DNA of 64,000 nucleotides from Anaeromyxobacter oryzae (GTDB lineage Bacteria; Myxococcota; Myxococcia; Myxococcales; Anaeromyxobacteraceae), in assembly GCF_023169945.1 (NCBI RefSeq), contig NZ_AP025591.1, positions 3,530,481 to 3,594,480 of the forward strand, written 5' to 3'. Position 1 is the stretch's first letter, and each line of letters opens with the position of its first letter. The position numbers were made by a program, and so were the translations under genes. This document shows positions 35,968 through 45,303 of this stretch, piece after piece. Below the pieces are notes generated by a model that saw only the letters and a list, made by a program, of their open reading frames with translations, ran no database searches and was not told where the DNA came from.

Positions 35968-36312
35968 ATGTCGAATCGGGTCAACGGCGCACGGGTGGCG
36001 AACCTCATCCTGGGCGTCTGGCTCTTCGTCTCGGCGTTCATCTGGCAGCACTCGGCGCCGGAGCGGACGAGCACCTGGATCATGGGGGTCGTCGTGGCGG
36101 TCTTCGCGCTCATCGCCATGCGCGCCTCGCAGGCGCGGTGGGTGAACACGGCGGCCGCGATCTGGACGTTCATCGCGGTGTGGGCGCTCCCGCACTCGAA
36201 CCTCGGGACGCAGTGGAACAACGCCCTCGTGGCGATCGCCGTGTTCCTGCTCTCGCTCGTGCCGGGCGAGAACGAGCCGGGCTTCCGGCAGCCGGTCCGA
36301 ACGACCACCTGA
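35968..36312 (+). CDS. SPW-repeat membrane protein
   Basis: A 114-residue protein with four membrane helices arranged as two similar halves: VANLILGVWLFVSAFIW, TWIMGVVVAVFALIAM, NTAAAIWTFIAVWALPH and NNALVAIAVFLLSLVP. The N-x-x-x-G-x-W and W-x-N/x-x-G pattern is the SPW duplicated motif. Function is unknown. GGGAGGT precedes the ATG, with a strong hairpin just upstream. It is convergent with maeB, with a terminator-like hairpin between them. Confidence 0.8.
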   Translation: MSNRVNGARVANLILGVWLFVSAFIWQHSAPERTSTWIMGVVVAVFALIAMRASQARWVNTAAAIWTFIAVWALPHSNLGTQWNNALVAIAVFLLSLVPGENEPGFRQPVRTTT

Positions 36313-36350
36313 CCGGGTGAGGGGGGCGCAGCCCCTCGCGAATGCAGCGA

Positions 36351-36378
36351 GGCCCCGGCCGCTGAAGCGACCGGGGCC
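36351..36378. terminator. Bidirectional hairpin between SPW and maeB
   Basis: GGCCCCGG and CCGGGGCC pair across a short interior mismatch and a GC-TGAA-GC inner loop. The stem lies in the 89-bp gap between two convergent genes (SPW ends 36312, maeB ends 36402). There is no T-run on either side, as is common for terminators in this GC range. Position and symmetry suggest it ends both transcripts. Confidence 0.6.
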
Positions 36379-36401
36379 CCGGGAGACGACGCGCGGGCCG
36401 T

Positions 36402-38717
36402 CTAGAACAGGAACTGATCGCCCTGCGCGCGGAGCGCGGTGATCGCGGCGAGGTTCACGATCGCCTGCACCGAGCAGCCCATCTGGAGCACGTTCACCGG
36501 CTTGTGCATGCCGAGGAGCACCGGCCCGATCACCTCCGCACCGCCGACGCGCTCGAGCATCTGGTAGGCGATGTTCGCGGAGTCGAGGTTCGGGAAGATG
36601 AAGACGTTCGCGTCCTCCTTGAGGGTCGAGAACGGGAACTCCGGCACGCGGACCTCGGCGCTCGTCGCGATGTCCACCTGGATCTCGCCGTCGATCTCGA
36701 GGTCGGGCCGGCGCTGGCGAACGAGCTCGGTCGCCTCCCGCATCTTCCGCGGGCTGTCACCGCCGGCGGAGCCGAAGGTCGAGTACGAGAGCATCGCCAC
36801 CCGCGGCGTCACCTCGAAGTAGCGGGCGAGGTCGCTCGTGGTGATGGCGATCTCGGCGAGCTCCTCGGCGTTCGGGTCGATGGTGACGGTGCAGTCCGCG
36901 AAGAACTTGAAGTCGTGCTTCGTGACCACGATGTAGACGCCGCCGGCGCGCCGGCCGGTGCGGGTCTTGATGATCTCGAGCGGCGCGCGGATGGCCTCCG
37001 CGTACCCCGTGGTGAGCCCGGTGACGAGCCCGTCCACCGCGCCCTCCTTCACCATGACGGACCCGAAGTAGTTGCGGGTCCGCATGCGCTTGCGCGCCTC
37101 CTCGAAGGTGATGCCGCGCCGCTGGCGGAGCTCCCAGAACCGCGAGACGTACTTCGTGAAGTCCGGGCTCTCCATCGGGTCGATGATGGTGACGCCGTCG
37201 AGGTCGTCGAGGCGCTGGTCGGCGATGGAGCGCCGGATCGCGTCCACCGGGCCGAGGAGCACCGGCTCGCAGATCGCCTCCTCGCGGAGGATCTCGGCCG
37301 CCTGCTGGATCTTCGGGTGGTGGCCCTCGGGGAAGACGATCTTCGCGAGCTTCTTCTTCGCCTTCGTGAAGATCGAGCCCATCACCTGGTGCGAGCGGCT
37401 CTGCATCTTGCGGAGCCGGTCCTTGTACTCGCCCATGTCGAGCTTCACGCGGGCGACGCCGCCGTCCATCGCGGCCTGGGCGACCGCGGGCGCGACCGCG
37501 AGGAGCACGCGCGGATCGAGGGGCTTCGGGATGATGTACTCACGGCCGAACCGGAACTTCTCGCCGGCGTAGGCGCGGGAGACCGAGTCCGGGACGTCCT
37601 CCTTGGCGAGGGCGGCGAGGGCGCGCGCCGCCGCCATCTTCATCTCCTCGGTGATCTGCTTCGCGCGGACGTCGAGCGCGCCACGGAAGATGTACGGGAA
37701 CCCGAGGACGTTGTTCACCTGGTTCGGGTAGTCGGACCGCCCCGTCGCCATGATGACGTCCGCGCGGGCCTCCTTCGCGTCGGGGTAGCTGATCTCCGGG
37801 TCGGGGTTCGCGAGCGCGAAGACGATGGGGTCCTTCGCCATCGACTTGACCATCGCCTGATCGAACATGCCCTTCACCGAGCAGCCGAGGAGCACGTCGG
37901 CGCCCTTCGCCGCCTCGGCAAGCGTGCGCGCCTTGGTGTCGGCGGCGAACTCGCTCTTCCACTCGTTCATGCCCTCGGTGCGTCCCTTGTAGATGACGCC
38001 CTTGGTGTCGACCATCGTGACGTTCTCGCGACGCACGCCGAGCGCCAGGTAGAACTTGGTGCAGGCGATGGCGGACGCGCCGGCGCCCGAGACCACCACC
38101 CTCACCTCGTCGATCTTCTTCCCGGCGAGCTCGAGCGCGTTGAGCAGCGCCGCGCCGGAGATGATCGCGGTCCCGTGCTGGTCGTCGTGGAAGACCGGGA
38201 TCTGCATCTCCTTCTTGAGGCGGCTCTCGATGATGAAGCACTCGGGGGCCTTGATGTCCTCGAGGTTGATGCCGCCGAACGTCGGCTCGAGCGCCTTCAC
38301 GACGGTGCAGACCTTCTCGATCTCCTTCGCATCGATGTTGATGTCGAAGACGTCGATGTCGGCGAACTTCTTGAAGAGGACGCCCTTGCCCTCCATCACC
38401 GGCTTGCCGGCGGCCGGCCCGATGTCGCCGAGGCCGAGCACCGCGGTGCCGTTCGAGACGACCGCGACCAGGTTTCCACGCGCGGTGTATTGGTACGAGA
38501 GGTCCGGATCCTTCGCGATCTCGAGGCACGGCTCGGCGACGCCGGGGCTGTACGCGAGCGCGAGGTCACGCGCGGTGGCGCAGGGCTTCGTGGGGACGAC
38601 CTCGATCTTCCCCTTCCGGCCGGACGAGTGGTACGCGAGCGCGTCCTCCCGGCGGATCTTCTTCTTGGCAACGGGGGATGAGGGCGGATTCTTGGGCGGC
38701 GTGAAGTCGGTGGCCAT
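36402..38717 (-). CDS. maeB: NADP-type malic enzyme with phosphotransacetylase-like domain
   Basis: The ATG at 38717 gives 771 residues, the MaeB length. The N-terminal malic-enzyme part (about 25-440) has [41 protein letters not shown] and [13 protein letters not shown] (nucleotide binding). The C-terminal half (about 445-771) is phosphate-acetyltransferase-like, with [12 protein letters not shown] and [18 protein letters not shown]. It decarboxylates malate to pyruvate with NADP; the C-domain is regulatory, sensing acetyl-CoA. An imperfect palindrome lies about 45 bp upstream of the start. Confidence 0.96.
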   Translation of the reverse strand: MATDFTPPKNPPSSPVAKKKIRREDALAYHSSGRKGKIEVVPTKPCATARDLALAYSPGVAEPCLEIAKDPDLSYQYTARGNLVAVVSNGTAVLGLGDIGPAAGKPVMEGKGVLFKKFADIDVFDINIDAKEIEKVCTVVKALEPTFGGINLEDIKAPECFIIESRLKKEMQIPVFHDDQHGTAIISGAALLNALELAGKKIDEVRVVVSGAGASAIACTKFYLALGVRRENVTMVDTKGVIYKGRTEGMNEWKSEFAADTKARTLAEAAKGADVLLGCSVKGMFDQAMVKSMAKDPIVFALANPDPEISYPDAKEARADVIMATGRSDYPNQVNNVLGFPYIFRGALDVRAKQITEEMKMAAARALAALAKEDVPDSVSRAYAGEKFRFGREYIIPKPLDPRVLLAVAPAVAQAAMDGGVARVKLDMGEYKDRLRKMQSRSHQVMGSIFTKAKKKLAKIVFPEGHHPKIQQAAEILREEAICEPVLLGPVDAIRRSIADQRLDDLDGVTIIDPMESPDFTKYVSRFWELRQRRGITFEEARKRMRTRNYFGSVMVKEGAVDGLVTGLTTGYAEAIRAPLEIIKTRTGRRAGGVYIVVTKHDFKFFADCTVTIDPNAEELAEIAITTSDLARYFEVTPRVAMLSYSTFGSAGGDSPRKMREATELVRQRRPDLEIDGEIQVDIATSAEVRVPEFPFSTLKEDANVFIFPNLDSANIAYQMLERVGGAEVIGPVLLGMHKPVNVLQMGCSVQAIVNLAAITALRAQGDQFLF

Positions 38718-38761
38718 GCTTCTCCTCGCGGTGGATTGAACCTTCGCGGGCGTGTGGGAAA

Positions 38762-38789
38762 CCGGGAGAAAACACCCGTGTTTCTCCGG
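38762..38789. promoter_or_regulatory. Inverted repeat upstream of maeB
   Basis: GGAGAAAACAC and GTGTTTCTCC pair with one bulged A, giving a 10-bp imperfect palindrome around CC, bordered by CCGG. It lies 45 bp upstream of maeB and 22 bp from a predicted sigma-54 promoter on the other strand, so a regulator here could control either gene. Confidence 0.45.
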
Positions 38790-38810
38790 TGTCAAGGGTT
38801 CGACCGGTCC

Positions 38811-38827
38811 GGGGCACGACTCTTGCA
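38811..38827 (+). promoter_or_regulatory. Sigma-54 (-24/-12) promoter toward the DMFase-like gene
   Basis: GGGGCACG, then ACTC, then TTGCA matches the sigma-54 consensus TGGCACG-N4-TTGCA except at the first base, with the invariant GG-N10-GC spacing. It points at the DMFase-like gene, whose start is about 320 bp downstream, leaving a long 5' leader in which no reliable small ORF was found. Sigma-54 promoters need an enhancer-binding activator; such systems are abundant in myxobacteria. Confidence 0.65.
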
Positions 38828-39149
38828 AAATGGAGCAGGCCGGACGTCGCAGCCGCGTCCTCGGATTGATGCGCTGCGTCTCGATCTCCTCCGCGAAAAG
38901 CCACTTTCCGAGGTGTTGCGCCGGCGGATCGCGAGAGGCGGGCAGCCGGCGGTGCGTCGCCTCGCTCGCGCCGGTGCGCAGCGCACGACGCAGCCCGCGA
39001 CCCGCCCGGGACTGGTGGTGAACGCCCGGGCCGAGCCATCGCGGGCCCGCGCGTGTCCCGGATCCACCCGGAGCCTTCTCCCGGCGTCGCGGCGCGCCTT
39101 CCTTCCCGCAGGCGCACGGGGCGCCGGCGCGAGCGCGCGAGGGGGCGGG

Positions 39150-40808
39150 ATGGCGGTGGGTGTGATCCGGGCCCTGGCCGGGCTGGCGCTCGCGATCGGC
39201 GCGGGGGCGGCGGGCGGCGCCCGCGCGGACGGCGCGACCCCCATCGCGATCGAGAACGCCCGCCCCGGAGACGCGGGGTGGAAGCTCGCGCAGCCCGCGG
39301 CGGCGGGGCAGCTCGAGGCCTACCTCGATGAGCCGAGCGTCGCGCCGGGCGAGACCGTCCACGTGCACGCGCGCGCCGACGGCGCTCACACCATCGGCTG
39401 GGCGCTCTACCGGATGGGCTGGTACGGCGGCGCCGAGGGCCGCCGCGTCGCGAGCGGCGGGCCCATCGCCGTCGGGTCGCAGCCCACGCCTGCCGCCGCG
39501 CCGGACACCGGCCTCGTCGCGTGCGCGTGGCCCGTCACGTTCACCGTGAGCACGGATCCGGGCTGGACGAGCGGCGTCCACCTGCTCGTGCTCACGCGCG
39601 ACGACGGTCCGCAGAGCTACGCCATCTTCGTGCTGCGCGGCGACGGTCACCGCGGCGCGGCCGTCGTGCAGGCGTCGTTCACGACGTACCAGGCCTACAA
39701 CCGGTGGGGAGGCCGGAGCGCCTACGGCGGCTTCGCGCCGGAGATCTCGTACGACCGCCCCTTCGCGGAGGGGAACGGCGCGGGCCAGTACTTCCGGTTC
39801 GAGCACGACCTCGTCCGCTGGGCGGAGTCTCGCGGTTACGATCTCGTCTACGCGACCGACCTCGACCTCGACCGCGACGCCGGCCTGCTCGACGGCCAGC
39901 GGCTGTTCCTCTCGGTCGGCCACGACGAGTACTGGACGCGCGCGGCGCGCGAGCACCTCGAGGCGGCCCTCGCGCTGGGCGTGAATGCGGCGTTCCTCGG
40001 GTCGAACGCCGTGTACTGGCAGATCCGCCTCGAGCCGTCGCGGAGCGATCCGACCCGGCTCCGGCGCACGCAGGTCTGCTACAAGTCGCTCTCCGCCCAG
40101 GACCCGCTCCGGGGCACGCCCCTCGTCACCGTCGCGTTCCGGGATCCCCAGGTGAGCTGGCCGGAGAACGCCCTCGTGGGCGTCATGTACGCAGGGTGGA
40201 ACGACGCCTCCGTCCCCGCGGCCGCCTGGGTGGTCCGGGACGCCGGGAGCTGGCTGTACGAGGGGACGGGCCTCGCGGACGGCGACGCGATCCCCGCGAT
40301 CGTCGGCTACGAGATCGACCGGGTCGCCGACAACGGCCTGACGCCGCCGGGCCTCGAGGTCGTCGCGCGCTCGCCTTACCTCCTCGCGGACGGGACGCCG
40401 GGCACGCAGGAGGCGGCGGTGCACGTGCGCCCGTCGGGTGCGTTCGTGTTCGCCACCGGCTCGAACGACTTCTCGTGGGGGCTCTCGCGGCCGGGCGTCG
40501 CGGACGCGCGGGTGCAGCGAATGATGGACAACGTGTTCCGCCGCGCGGGGCTCGCGCCGTCGCAGGTCGCCGCGCCGCCGCCCGCGACCCCGCCCGCGCC
40601 GCCCGCGCCGCCGAGCCCACCGCCCGCGAGCCCGCCGCCCGCGAGCCCGCCGCCAGCGGGCGGCACCGTCGCGGCGGCCGCGCCGCGGTCCGGCGGCTGC
40701 GCGAGCGGCGGCGACGGCGCGCTCGGTGGGCTCGCGGCGCTCGCGATCGCGGAGGCGGTGGTCCGGGCGCGGCGGCGACGCGTCAGCGCGACGGCGGGAT
40801 CGGCGTGA
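39150..40808 (+). CDS. Secreted N,N-dimethylformamidase-beta-like protein with MYXO-CTERM-like tail
   Basis: The ATG at 39150 gives 552 residues. A signal peptide ([18 protein letters not shown]) is followed by the DMFase beta-subunit C-terminal-type domain: [46 protein letters not shown] and [12 protein letters not shown] proline-rich linker (about 475-510) leads to a tail with SGGCASGG, a short hydrophobic stretch and a cluster RARRRR. That is the layout of MYXO-CTERM sorting signals, with Cys near residue 517. The protein is probably exported to the cell surface. A sigma-54 promoter lies upstream. The 3' end overlaps the convergent gene by 26 bp. Confidence 0.8.
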   Translation: MAVGVIRALAGLALAIGAGAAGGARADGATPIAIENARPGDAGWKLAQPAAAGQLEAYLDEPSVAPGETVHVHARADGAHTIGWALYRMGWYGGAEGRRVASGGPIAVGSQPTPAAAPDTGLVACAWPVTFTVSTDPGWTSGVHLLVLTRDDGPQSYAIFVLRGDGHRGAAVVQASFTTYQAYNRWGGRSAYGGFAPEISYDRPFAEGNGAGQYFRFEHDLVRWAESRGYDLVYATDLDLDRDAGLLDGQRLFLSVGHDEYWTRAAREHLEAALALGVNAAFLGSNAVYWQIRLEPSRSDPTRLRRTQVCYKSLSAQDPLRGTPLVTVAFRDPQVSWPENALVGVMYAGWNDASVPAAAWVVRDAGSWLYEGTGLADGDAIPAIVGYEIDRVADNGLTPPGLEVVARSPYLLADGTPGTQEAAVHVRPSGAFVFATGSNDFSWGLSRPGVADARVQRMMDNVFRRAGLAPSQVAAPPPATPPAPPAPPSPPPASPPPASPPPAGGTVAAAAPRSGGCASGGDGALGGLAALAIAEAVVRARRRRVSATAGSA

Positions 40809-41259
40809 CCTCGACCGTGCCCCCGAGCTCGAGGACGATCCCGGCGACGATCTCGGCGACCGTCGCGGCGAGCCCGGTGCAGAACGACGCCCGCTCCTCC
40901 GACTGGAAGACCGGGAACCGGGCCACGAGGTCGTTGCAGATCTCCGAGCGGGCGCCGCCCGTCGGGAGACGTGCGGCGATCGCGGCGCGGTAGCGCATCA
41001 TCGCCTCGCGGAGGAGCGGGGTCACCGCCCCGGTGGGATCCGGGTCGCCGAAGATCTCTCCGAGCACGAGGCCCCCCGCGACGATCGCGCCGCACTGGCC
41101 CTCGCCGGTGATGCCGCCCCTGCGGAGCGCCTGGTACGGCCCGGGCTCGCGGCCGAAGGTCTCGGCGATGGCGATCCCGCAGCTCCGGTGCGGCGTCACC
41201 TTGCCCTCGTACAGCACGCGCGCCTTCTCTCGGATCGCGCGGACGACGTCCTCGTTCAT
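40783..41259 (-). CDS. C_GCAxxG_C_C family redox protein
   Basis: A 158-residue protein with the spaced cysteines of this family: [38 protein letters not shown] and [14 protein letters not shown]. The family name describes this pattern; it is thought to bind a metal or form redox disulfides, and its reaction is unknown. The C-terminal helical region is hydrophobic ([14 protein letters not shown]). Its ATG overlaps the mutM stop by 4 bp, so the two genes are translationally coupled. Confidence 0.88.
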   Translation of the reverse strand: MNEDVVRAIREKARVLYEGKVTPHRSCGIAIAETFGREPGPYQALRRGGITGEGQCGAIVAGGLVLGEIFGDPDPTGAVTPLLREAMMRYRAAIAARLPTGGARSEICNDLVARFPVFQSEERASFCTGLAATVAEIVAGIVLELGGTVEVTPIPPSR

Positions 41260-42248
41260 CCTCTCCTCGCTGGTCCGGGTGATCCGCCCGGCGCGGACGG
41301 CCTGCGGCGCGGCGGCGGCGTCGGGGAGGCGGGCGGCGGCACCCGCACGCCGAGCGCCGGGTTCCGCTCGAGCTCGTCGATGGTCCGCGGCCAGTCCTCC
41401 TTGAGGAGGCGCGCGAGCGACCGGTCCGACAGGATCTGCCCGCCGGTCTGGCAGCGCGGACAGTAGTTCACCTCGTTCTCGGCGCGGACGATGCGCTGCA
41501 CCGCGGTCCCGCACGCCGGGCACGGCGCGCGGTGCTTCCCGTGCACCGCCATCTCCGGGCGGAACGCGGTGACGCCCTCCGGGAACTCGCCGGCGGCCTC
41601 CGCCCGCAGCCGGTCGGTCCACTCGCGGAGCACCTCCTGCGTGGCCGCGTGGAGGCGCGCGACCTCCTCGTCGTCGAGGCGGGAGGTGAGCTTCACCGGT
41701 GAGAGCCGGGCGCGGTGGAGGATCTCGTCCGAGTACGCGTTCCCGATCCCCGAGAAGAGGCCGGGATCGGTCAGGGCGCGCTTCAGGGTGTGGTTCTCCC
41801 TCCGGAGCGCCGCGGCGAAGGCACCGGGGTCGGCGCCGAGCGGCTCGAGGCCTCCCCGGTCGAGCAGCGCGAGCGCGGCCTCGCCGCGGACGAGGTGGAG
41901 CGCGGCGCGGCGCTTCGAGCCCGCCTCGGTGAGGACGAGCGAGCCCGCGGGGAAGTCGAACGCCGCGAGCCCGACCCGGCCCGGCAGCTTCGCGCCCCGC
42001 TCCTTCCAGTGCAGCCGCCCCGCGATCATGAGGTGCAGCGAGACGAACAGGTCGTCCTCCAGCGCGAGGACGAGCCGCTTCCCGAGCCGCCGCACCGCGA
42101 CGACCCGGCGCCCCTCCGCCGCGGAGAGCGGCGGGTCCGCGGACCGGAGCAGGAAGGGGTTCCCGAGCCGGACGCGCTCGAGCGGCTGCCCCAGGACGCG
42201 CGCCGCGAGCGCCTCGCGGTAGACCTCGATGTCGGGCAGCTCGGGCAC
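41256..42248 (-). CDS. mutM: Formamidopyrimidine-DNA glycosylase family (Fpg/Nei)
   Basis: The GTG at 42248 gives 330 residues. PELPDIEVYREAL supplies the catalytic Pro2 and Glu3 of the Fpg/Nei family. RRLGKRLVLALEDDLFVSLHLMIAGRL carries the beta-strand Lys. H2TH helices contain GLFSGIGNAYSDEIL. The C-terminal zinc finger is CPACG and CPRCQ. The enzyme removes oxidised bases such as 8-oxoG or hydroxylated pyrimidines. PELPDIE is closer to the Nei-like branch than to PELPEVE. After the zinc finger it has an extra proline-rich tail of about 60 residues. Confidence 0.9.
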   Translation of the reverse strand: MPELPDIEVYREALAARVLGQPLERVRLGNPFLLRSADPPLSAAEGRRVVAVRRLGKRLVLALEDDLFVSLHLMIAGRLHWKERGAKLPGRVGLAAFDFPAGSLVLTEAGSKRRAALHLVRGEAALALLDRGGLEPLGADPGAFAAALRRENHTLKRALTDPGLFSGIGNAYSDEILHRARLSPVKLTSRLDDEEVARLHAATQEVLREWTDRLRAEAAGEFPEGVTAFRPEMAVHGKHRAPCPACGTAVQRIVRAENEVNYCPRCQTGGQILSDRSLARLLKEDWPRTIDELERNPALGVRVPPPASPTPPPRRRPSAPGGSPGPARRG

Positions 42249-42346
42249 GGGAGAGAGCTTAACGAGCGGGCGACGGCGTGTCGCGGGTGGGCGTACCCCC
42301 CGCGACCGGCGGTCGCCCCGCGCCGCGCGCCGGCGCCGCCCCCTCT

Positions 42347-42649
42347 TCAGTGCGGGAGCTTCGCGGCGAGCACGTCCGCCTTGCCGATGTCCGGCGGCCG
42401 CGCGAGCAGGTCGGGCGCCTTCGCCAGGAGCGCCGCCGCGACGCGTCCCGCGAGGTGCGCCTGCCGCCCGGACTCGTCCGGGAACGCGTCGAAGATCGCG
42501 AAGGAGGAAGGACCGAGGCGGACCGCGAACCACGCCTCGGTGCGCGGCTCGGCCTCGACGGCGGGGAGCGCGCCCTTGAGGAACGTCTCGACCTCCTGCT
42601 CCTTGCCGGGCTTCGCCTCGAGGCGGACGTACAGCGCTTCCGTGACCAT
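42347..42649 (-). CDS. Antibiotic biosynthesis monooxygenase (ABM) family protein
   Basis: A 100-residue protein with AAAGGAG ahead of the ATG. The ABM fold is seen in VTEALYVRLEAKPGKEQEVE, FLKGALPAVEAEPRTEAWFA and FAIFDAFPDESGRQAHLAG. These small dimeric ferredoxin-like proteins act as cofactor-free oxygenases or quinone-related enzymes, and many have no known substrate. It is on the same strand as mutM, about 100 bp upstream of it. Confidence 0.88.
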   Translation of the reverse strand: MVTEALYVRLEAKPGKEQEVETFLKGALPAVEAEPRTEAWFAVRLGPSSFAIFDAFPDESGRQAHLAGRVAAALLAKAPDLLARPPDIGKADVLAAKLPH

Positions 42650-42805
42650 GACCGGCTCCTTTCGAGAAGGCAGCGGCTCTCGGGTAAGGGGCGGCGCCCG
42701 GTCGCGCAAGCCGAGGGCGCGATGGCCGGCGGACCCTCCGGGGGGCACCTCGGGCGAGCCACGCGGAGCACTCGCCCCCGCGGCCGCCGTGATAGACCGA
42801 GCGTC

Positions 42806-43075
42806 ATGTCCCACGCCCTCCGCCCGCCTGGAACCCCCCGCCGGTCGTTCCTCCGCGCACTCGCCCTCGCGCCCGCCGCCACCGCGGCCGCATGCGCGAC
42901 GGGCAGGGGCGGCAGCGCGTCCGCCGGCGCGCCCAGGAAGGAGGCCGCGGCCGCGCCGGGCAGCGAGGCGGGCGCCGCCCAGGAGGCGCTCGCTGCGGTG
43001 CGGGCCGTGCCGCTCGCGCTCGACGTCGAGCCGGCCTTCGTCTTCCGCGCGCTCGCCGCGCGCAGCCGGGAGTGA
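42806..43075 (+). CDS. Small Tat-exported lipoprotein
   Basis: An 89-residue protein. TPRRSFLRALALAPAATAAAC combines a twin-arginine motif with a lipobox-like Ala-Ala-Ala-Cys, so it may be exported folded or as a lipoprotein. The mature part is short and Ala-rich, ending in LALDVEPAFVFRALAARSRE. It ends 2 bp before the amidase start and is probably co-expressed. That C-terminus (PLALDVEPAFVFRA) is typical of small proteins found next to amidases, so it may be a partner or a split N-terminal part. Confidence 0.6.
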   Translation: MSHALRPPGTPRRSFLRALALAPAATAAACATGRGGSASAGAPRKEAAAAPGSEAGAAQEALAAVRAVPLALDVEPAFVFRALAARSRE

Positions 43076-43077
43076 TC

Positions 43078-44514
43078 ATGGCCCTCGGCCCGGACGTCCT
43101 CTTCGCCGGCGTAGCTACCCTCTCGCAGCGGATCCGCGCCCGCGAGCTCTCGCCGGTGGAGCTCACCGAGGCGTACCTCGCCCGCATCGCCGAGCTCGCG
43201 CCGAGGCTGAGCTGCTTCGTGACGGTCACCGCGGACCGCGCCCGCGCCGACGCGAAGGCCGCGGAGGCGGAGATCGCCCAGGGGCGCTGGCGCGGCCCGC
43301 TGCACGGGATCCCCTACGGCCTGAAGGACCTCGTGGACACGAAGGGCATCCGGACCACCTTCGGCGCCGCGCCGTACGCGGATCGCGTGCCCGACCGCGA
43401 CGCGACCGTCGCCGCGCGCCTCGCCGAGGCGGGCGCGGTGCTGCTCGGGAAGCTCTCGATGATCGAGCTCGCCGGCGGGCTCGGCTACCACACCGGCGAG
43501 GCGGCGCTGAACGGGCCGTGCCGGACGCCGTGGGATCTCTCGCGCTGGGCGGGCGGATCGTCGTCGGGCTCGGCGTCCGCGGTCGCGGCCGGGCTCGTCA
43601 CGTTCGCCATCGGCTCCGAGACCTGGGGGTCCATCACCTGCCCGTCCGCGTTCTGCGGCACGACCGGCCTCCGGCCCACCTACGGCGTCCTCTCCCGGTA
43701 CGGTGCGATGGCGCTCTCGTACACGATGGACAAGCTCGGGCCCATCGCGCGGTCCGCCGAGGACTGCGCGATCGTGCTCGCGGCCCTCGCCGGCGCGGAT
43801 CCCAAGGACCCGTCCTCGATCCCGCCGCCGCCGGGGCTCGACCGCGTCCGGCCGGAGATCGCGAAGGGGCTCCGCGTCGCGGTGCTCGGCTTCCCCGCGA
43901 AGCCGCCGGTGGCTGCGGGGGCAGCGGACGCCTACGCCCGCGCCCAGGAGGTGCTGCGCGACGCCGGCGCGCTCCTCGAGCCCGCGACGCTCCCCGAGCT
44001 GCCCTTCGACGCGGTCGCGGGGCTCGTCGTCGAGGCCGAGGGCGCCACCGCGTTCGAGGACCTCATCCGCACCGGCCGGACGAAGCTCCTCGCCGACCGC
44101 TCGCACCGTACGAAGAAGCCGGACGAGTACGTCCCGACGGCGAGCTCCGCCGACTACGTCCGGGCCATGCGCGTCCGCGGCGAGATGCAGCGGGCGCTCG
44201 CGGCCTTCTTCGCCCGCCACGATCTGGTGCTCGCCCCGAACCTCCCGTACCCGCCCCCGAGGGTGCAGGAGGTCTTCGACGAGATGTTCTCGTTCCCCGA
44301 CCCCATCGGCGCCGGCGGCAACCTCGCGGGGCTGCCCGCGGTCGCGCTGCCGATGGGCTTCGTCGGCGGGCTCCCGGTGTCGATGCAGCTCGTCGCGCCC
44401 CCGCTCGAGGAGGCCCGCCTCCTCTCCGCCGCCGCGAGCTTCCAGGCCAGGACCCCCCACCACCTCGCGCGCCCGCCCCTCGCGGCCGCGACCGCCGCCG
44501 TGACCGCGCGGTGA
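43078..44514 (+). CDS. Amidase (amidase-signature family)
   Basis: A 478-residue amidase-signature enzyme. It has Lys83 in YGLKDLVDTKG, the cis-Ser region WAGGSSSGSASAVAAG and the nucleophile Ser near 185 in GSETWGSITCPSAFCG. The Ser-cisSer-Lys triad is therefore intact. These enzymes hydrolyse amides; GatA is a paralogue, but no gatB/gatC is present here. The active-site Trp in ETWGS instead of Gly is unusual. It lacks its own signal peptide; the small Tat lipoprotein gene overlaps its upstream region by 2-bp spacing. Confidence 0.9.
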   Translation: MALGPDVLFAGVATLSQRIRARELSPVELTEAYLARIAELAPRLSCFVTVTADRARADAKAAEAEIAQGRWRGPLHGIPYGLKDLVDTKGIRTTFGAAPYADRVPDRDATVAARLAEAGAVLLGKLSMIELAGGLGYHTGEAALNGPCRTPWDLSRWAGGSSSGSASAVAAGLVTFAIGSETWGSITCPSAFCGTTGLRPTYGVLSRYGAMALSYTMDKLGPIARSAEDCAIVLAALAGADPKDPSSIPPPPGLDRVRPEIAKGLRVAVLGFPAKPPVAAGAADAYARAQEVLRDAGALLEPATLPELPFDAVAGLVVEAEGATAFEDLIRTGRTKLLADRSHRTKKPDEYVPTASSADYVRAMRVRGEMQRALAAFFARHDLVLAPNLPYPPPRVQEVFDEMFSFPDPIGAGGNLAGLPAVALPMGFVGGLPVSMQLVAPPLEEARLLSAAASFQARTPHHLARPPLAAATAAVTAR

Positions 44515-44542
44515 CGCGGCGCGTGCACGCTCCGGAGCCGCC

Positions 44543-45274
44543 GTGAGATCGTACGTCCCCGTCGCCGCCGTCGGCTACGTCCTCGTCGTCCTGCTGCTGC
44601 TCGTGGCGCTGCCCGTGCAGGCGCTCCTGCTCGCCGTGACGGCGCCGTTCGACCGGAACCGGGTGGTCGCCGGGCGCTTCCTGCGCATCGTCGGCGTGCT
44701 CATCACGAAGACCTTCCCGCCCTGGCGCCTCACCGTCGACGGGCGCTGGCCGGGGAAGGGGCCGTACGTCGTGGTCGCGAACCACCAGTCGATGCTCGAC
44801 ATCCTCCTGCTCTCGCACATCCGGAAGGAGATGAAGTGGGTGGCGAAGGAGGAGCTGTTCAAGATTCCGTGGATCGGCTGGATGCTCCGGATGACCGGCG
44901 ACATCGCGGTTCGCCGCGGCGATCCGGAGAGCGGCGGCGAGGCGCTCGCCAGGGCGAAGGCGTACCTCGCGCGCGGCATGAGCGTGATGATGTTCCCCGA
45001 GGGCACGCGCTCGACGAAGGGGACGATGCTGCCGTTCAAGTCGGGCGCGTTCCGGCTCGCCATCGAGGCGGGCGTGCCGGTGCTGCCCATCGCCGTGTCG
45101 GGCACCGCGCACGGGATGCCCAAGGGCGGCCCGTGGGTCCGCCCGTGCCGGGCGACGGCGAAGATCCTCGAACCGGTCGCCATCGAGGGCGCGCGCCCCG
45201 AGGACGCGACGAAGCTCCGCGACGCGGTCCGCGAGCGGATCGCGGCGACGCTGCCGACGCTCCCCCCGCCCTAG
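44543..45274 (+). CDS. plsC: 1-acyl-sn-glycerol-3-phosphate acyltransferase
   Basis: A 243-residue protein from a GTG start. An N-terminal membrane anchor (VLVVLLLLVALPVQALLLAV) precedes the acyltransferase domain with NHQSMLD (80-86) and FPEGTRS (151-157) motifs. It makes phosphatidic acid from lysophosphatidic acid and acyl-ACP or acyl-CoA at the inner membrane. It lies 28 bp after the amidase gene and is convergent with ndh. Confidence 0.93.
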   Translation: MRSYVPVAAVGYVLVVLLLLVALPVQALLLAVTAPFDRNRVVAGRFLRIVGVLITKTFPPWRLTVDGRWPGKGPYVVVANHQSMLDILLLSHIRKEMKWVAKEELFKIPWIGWMLRMTGDIAVRRGDPESGGEALARAKAYLARGMSVMMFPEGTRSTKGTMLPFKSGAFRLAIEAGVPVLPIAVSGTAHGMPKGGPWVRPCRATAKILEPVAIEGARPEDATKLRDAVRERIAATLPTLPPP

Positions 45275-45303
45275 CGGCGACTCCCGCCGCCGGAGCGGTG
45301 CGC

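Noticed and set aside
38752..39021. An 89-aa frame in the leader of the DMFase-like gene
   Set aside because: Cys/Arg/Ser-rich, no ribosome site, no similarity; probably not translated.
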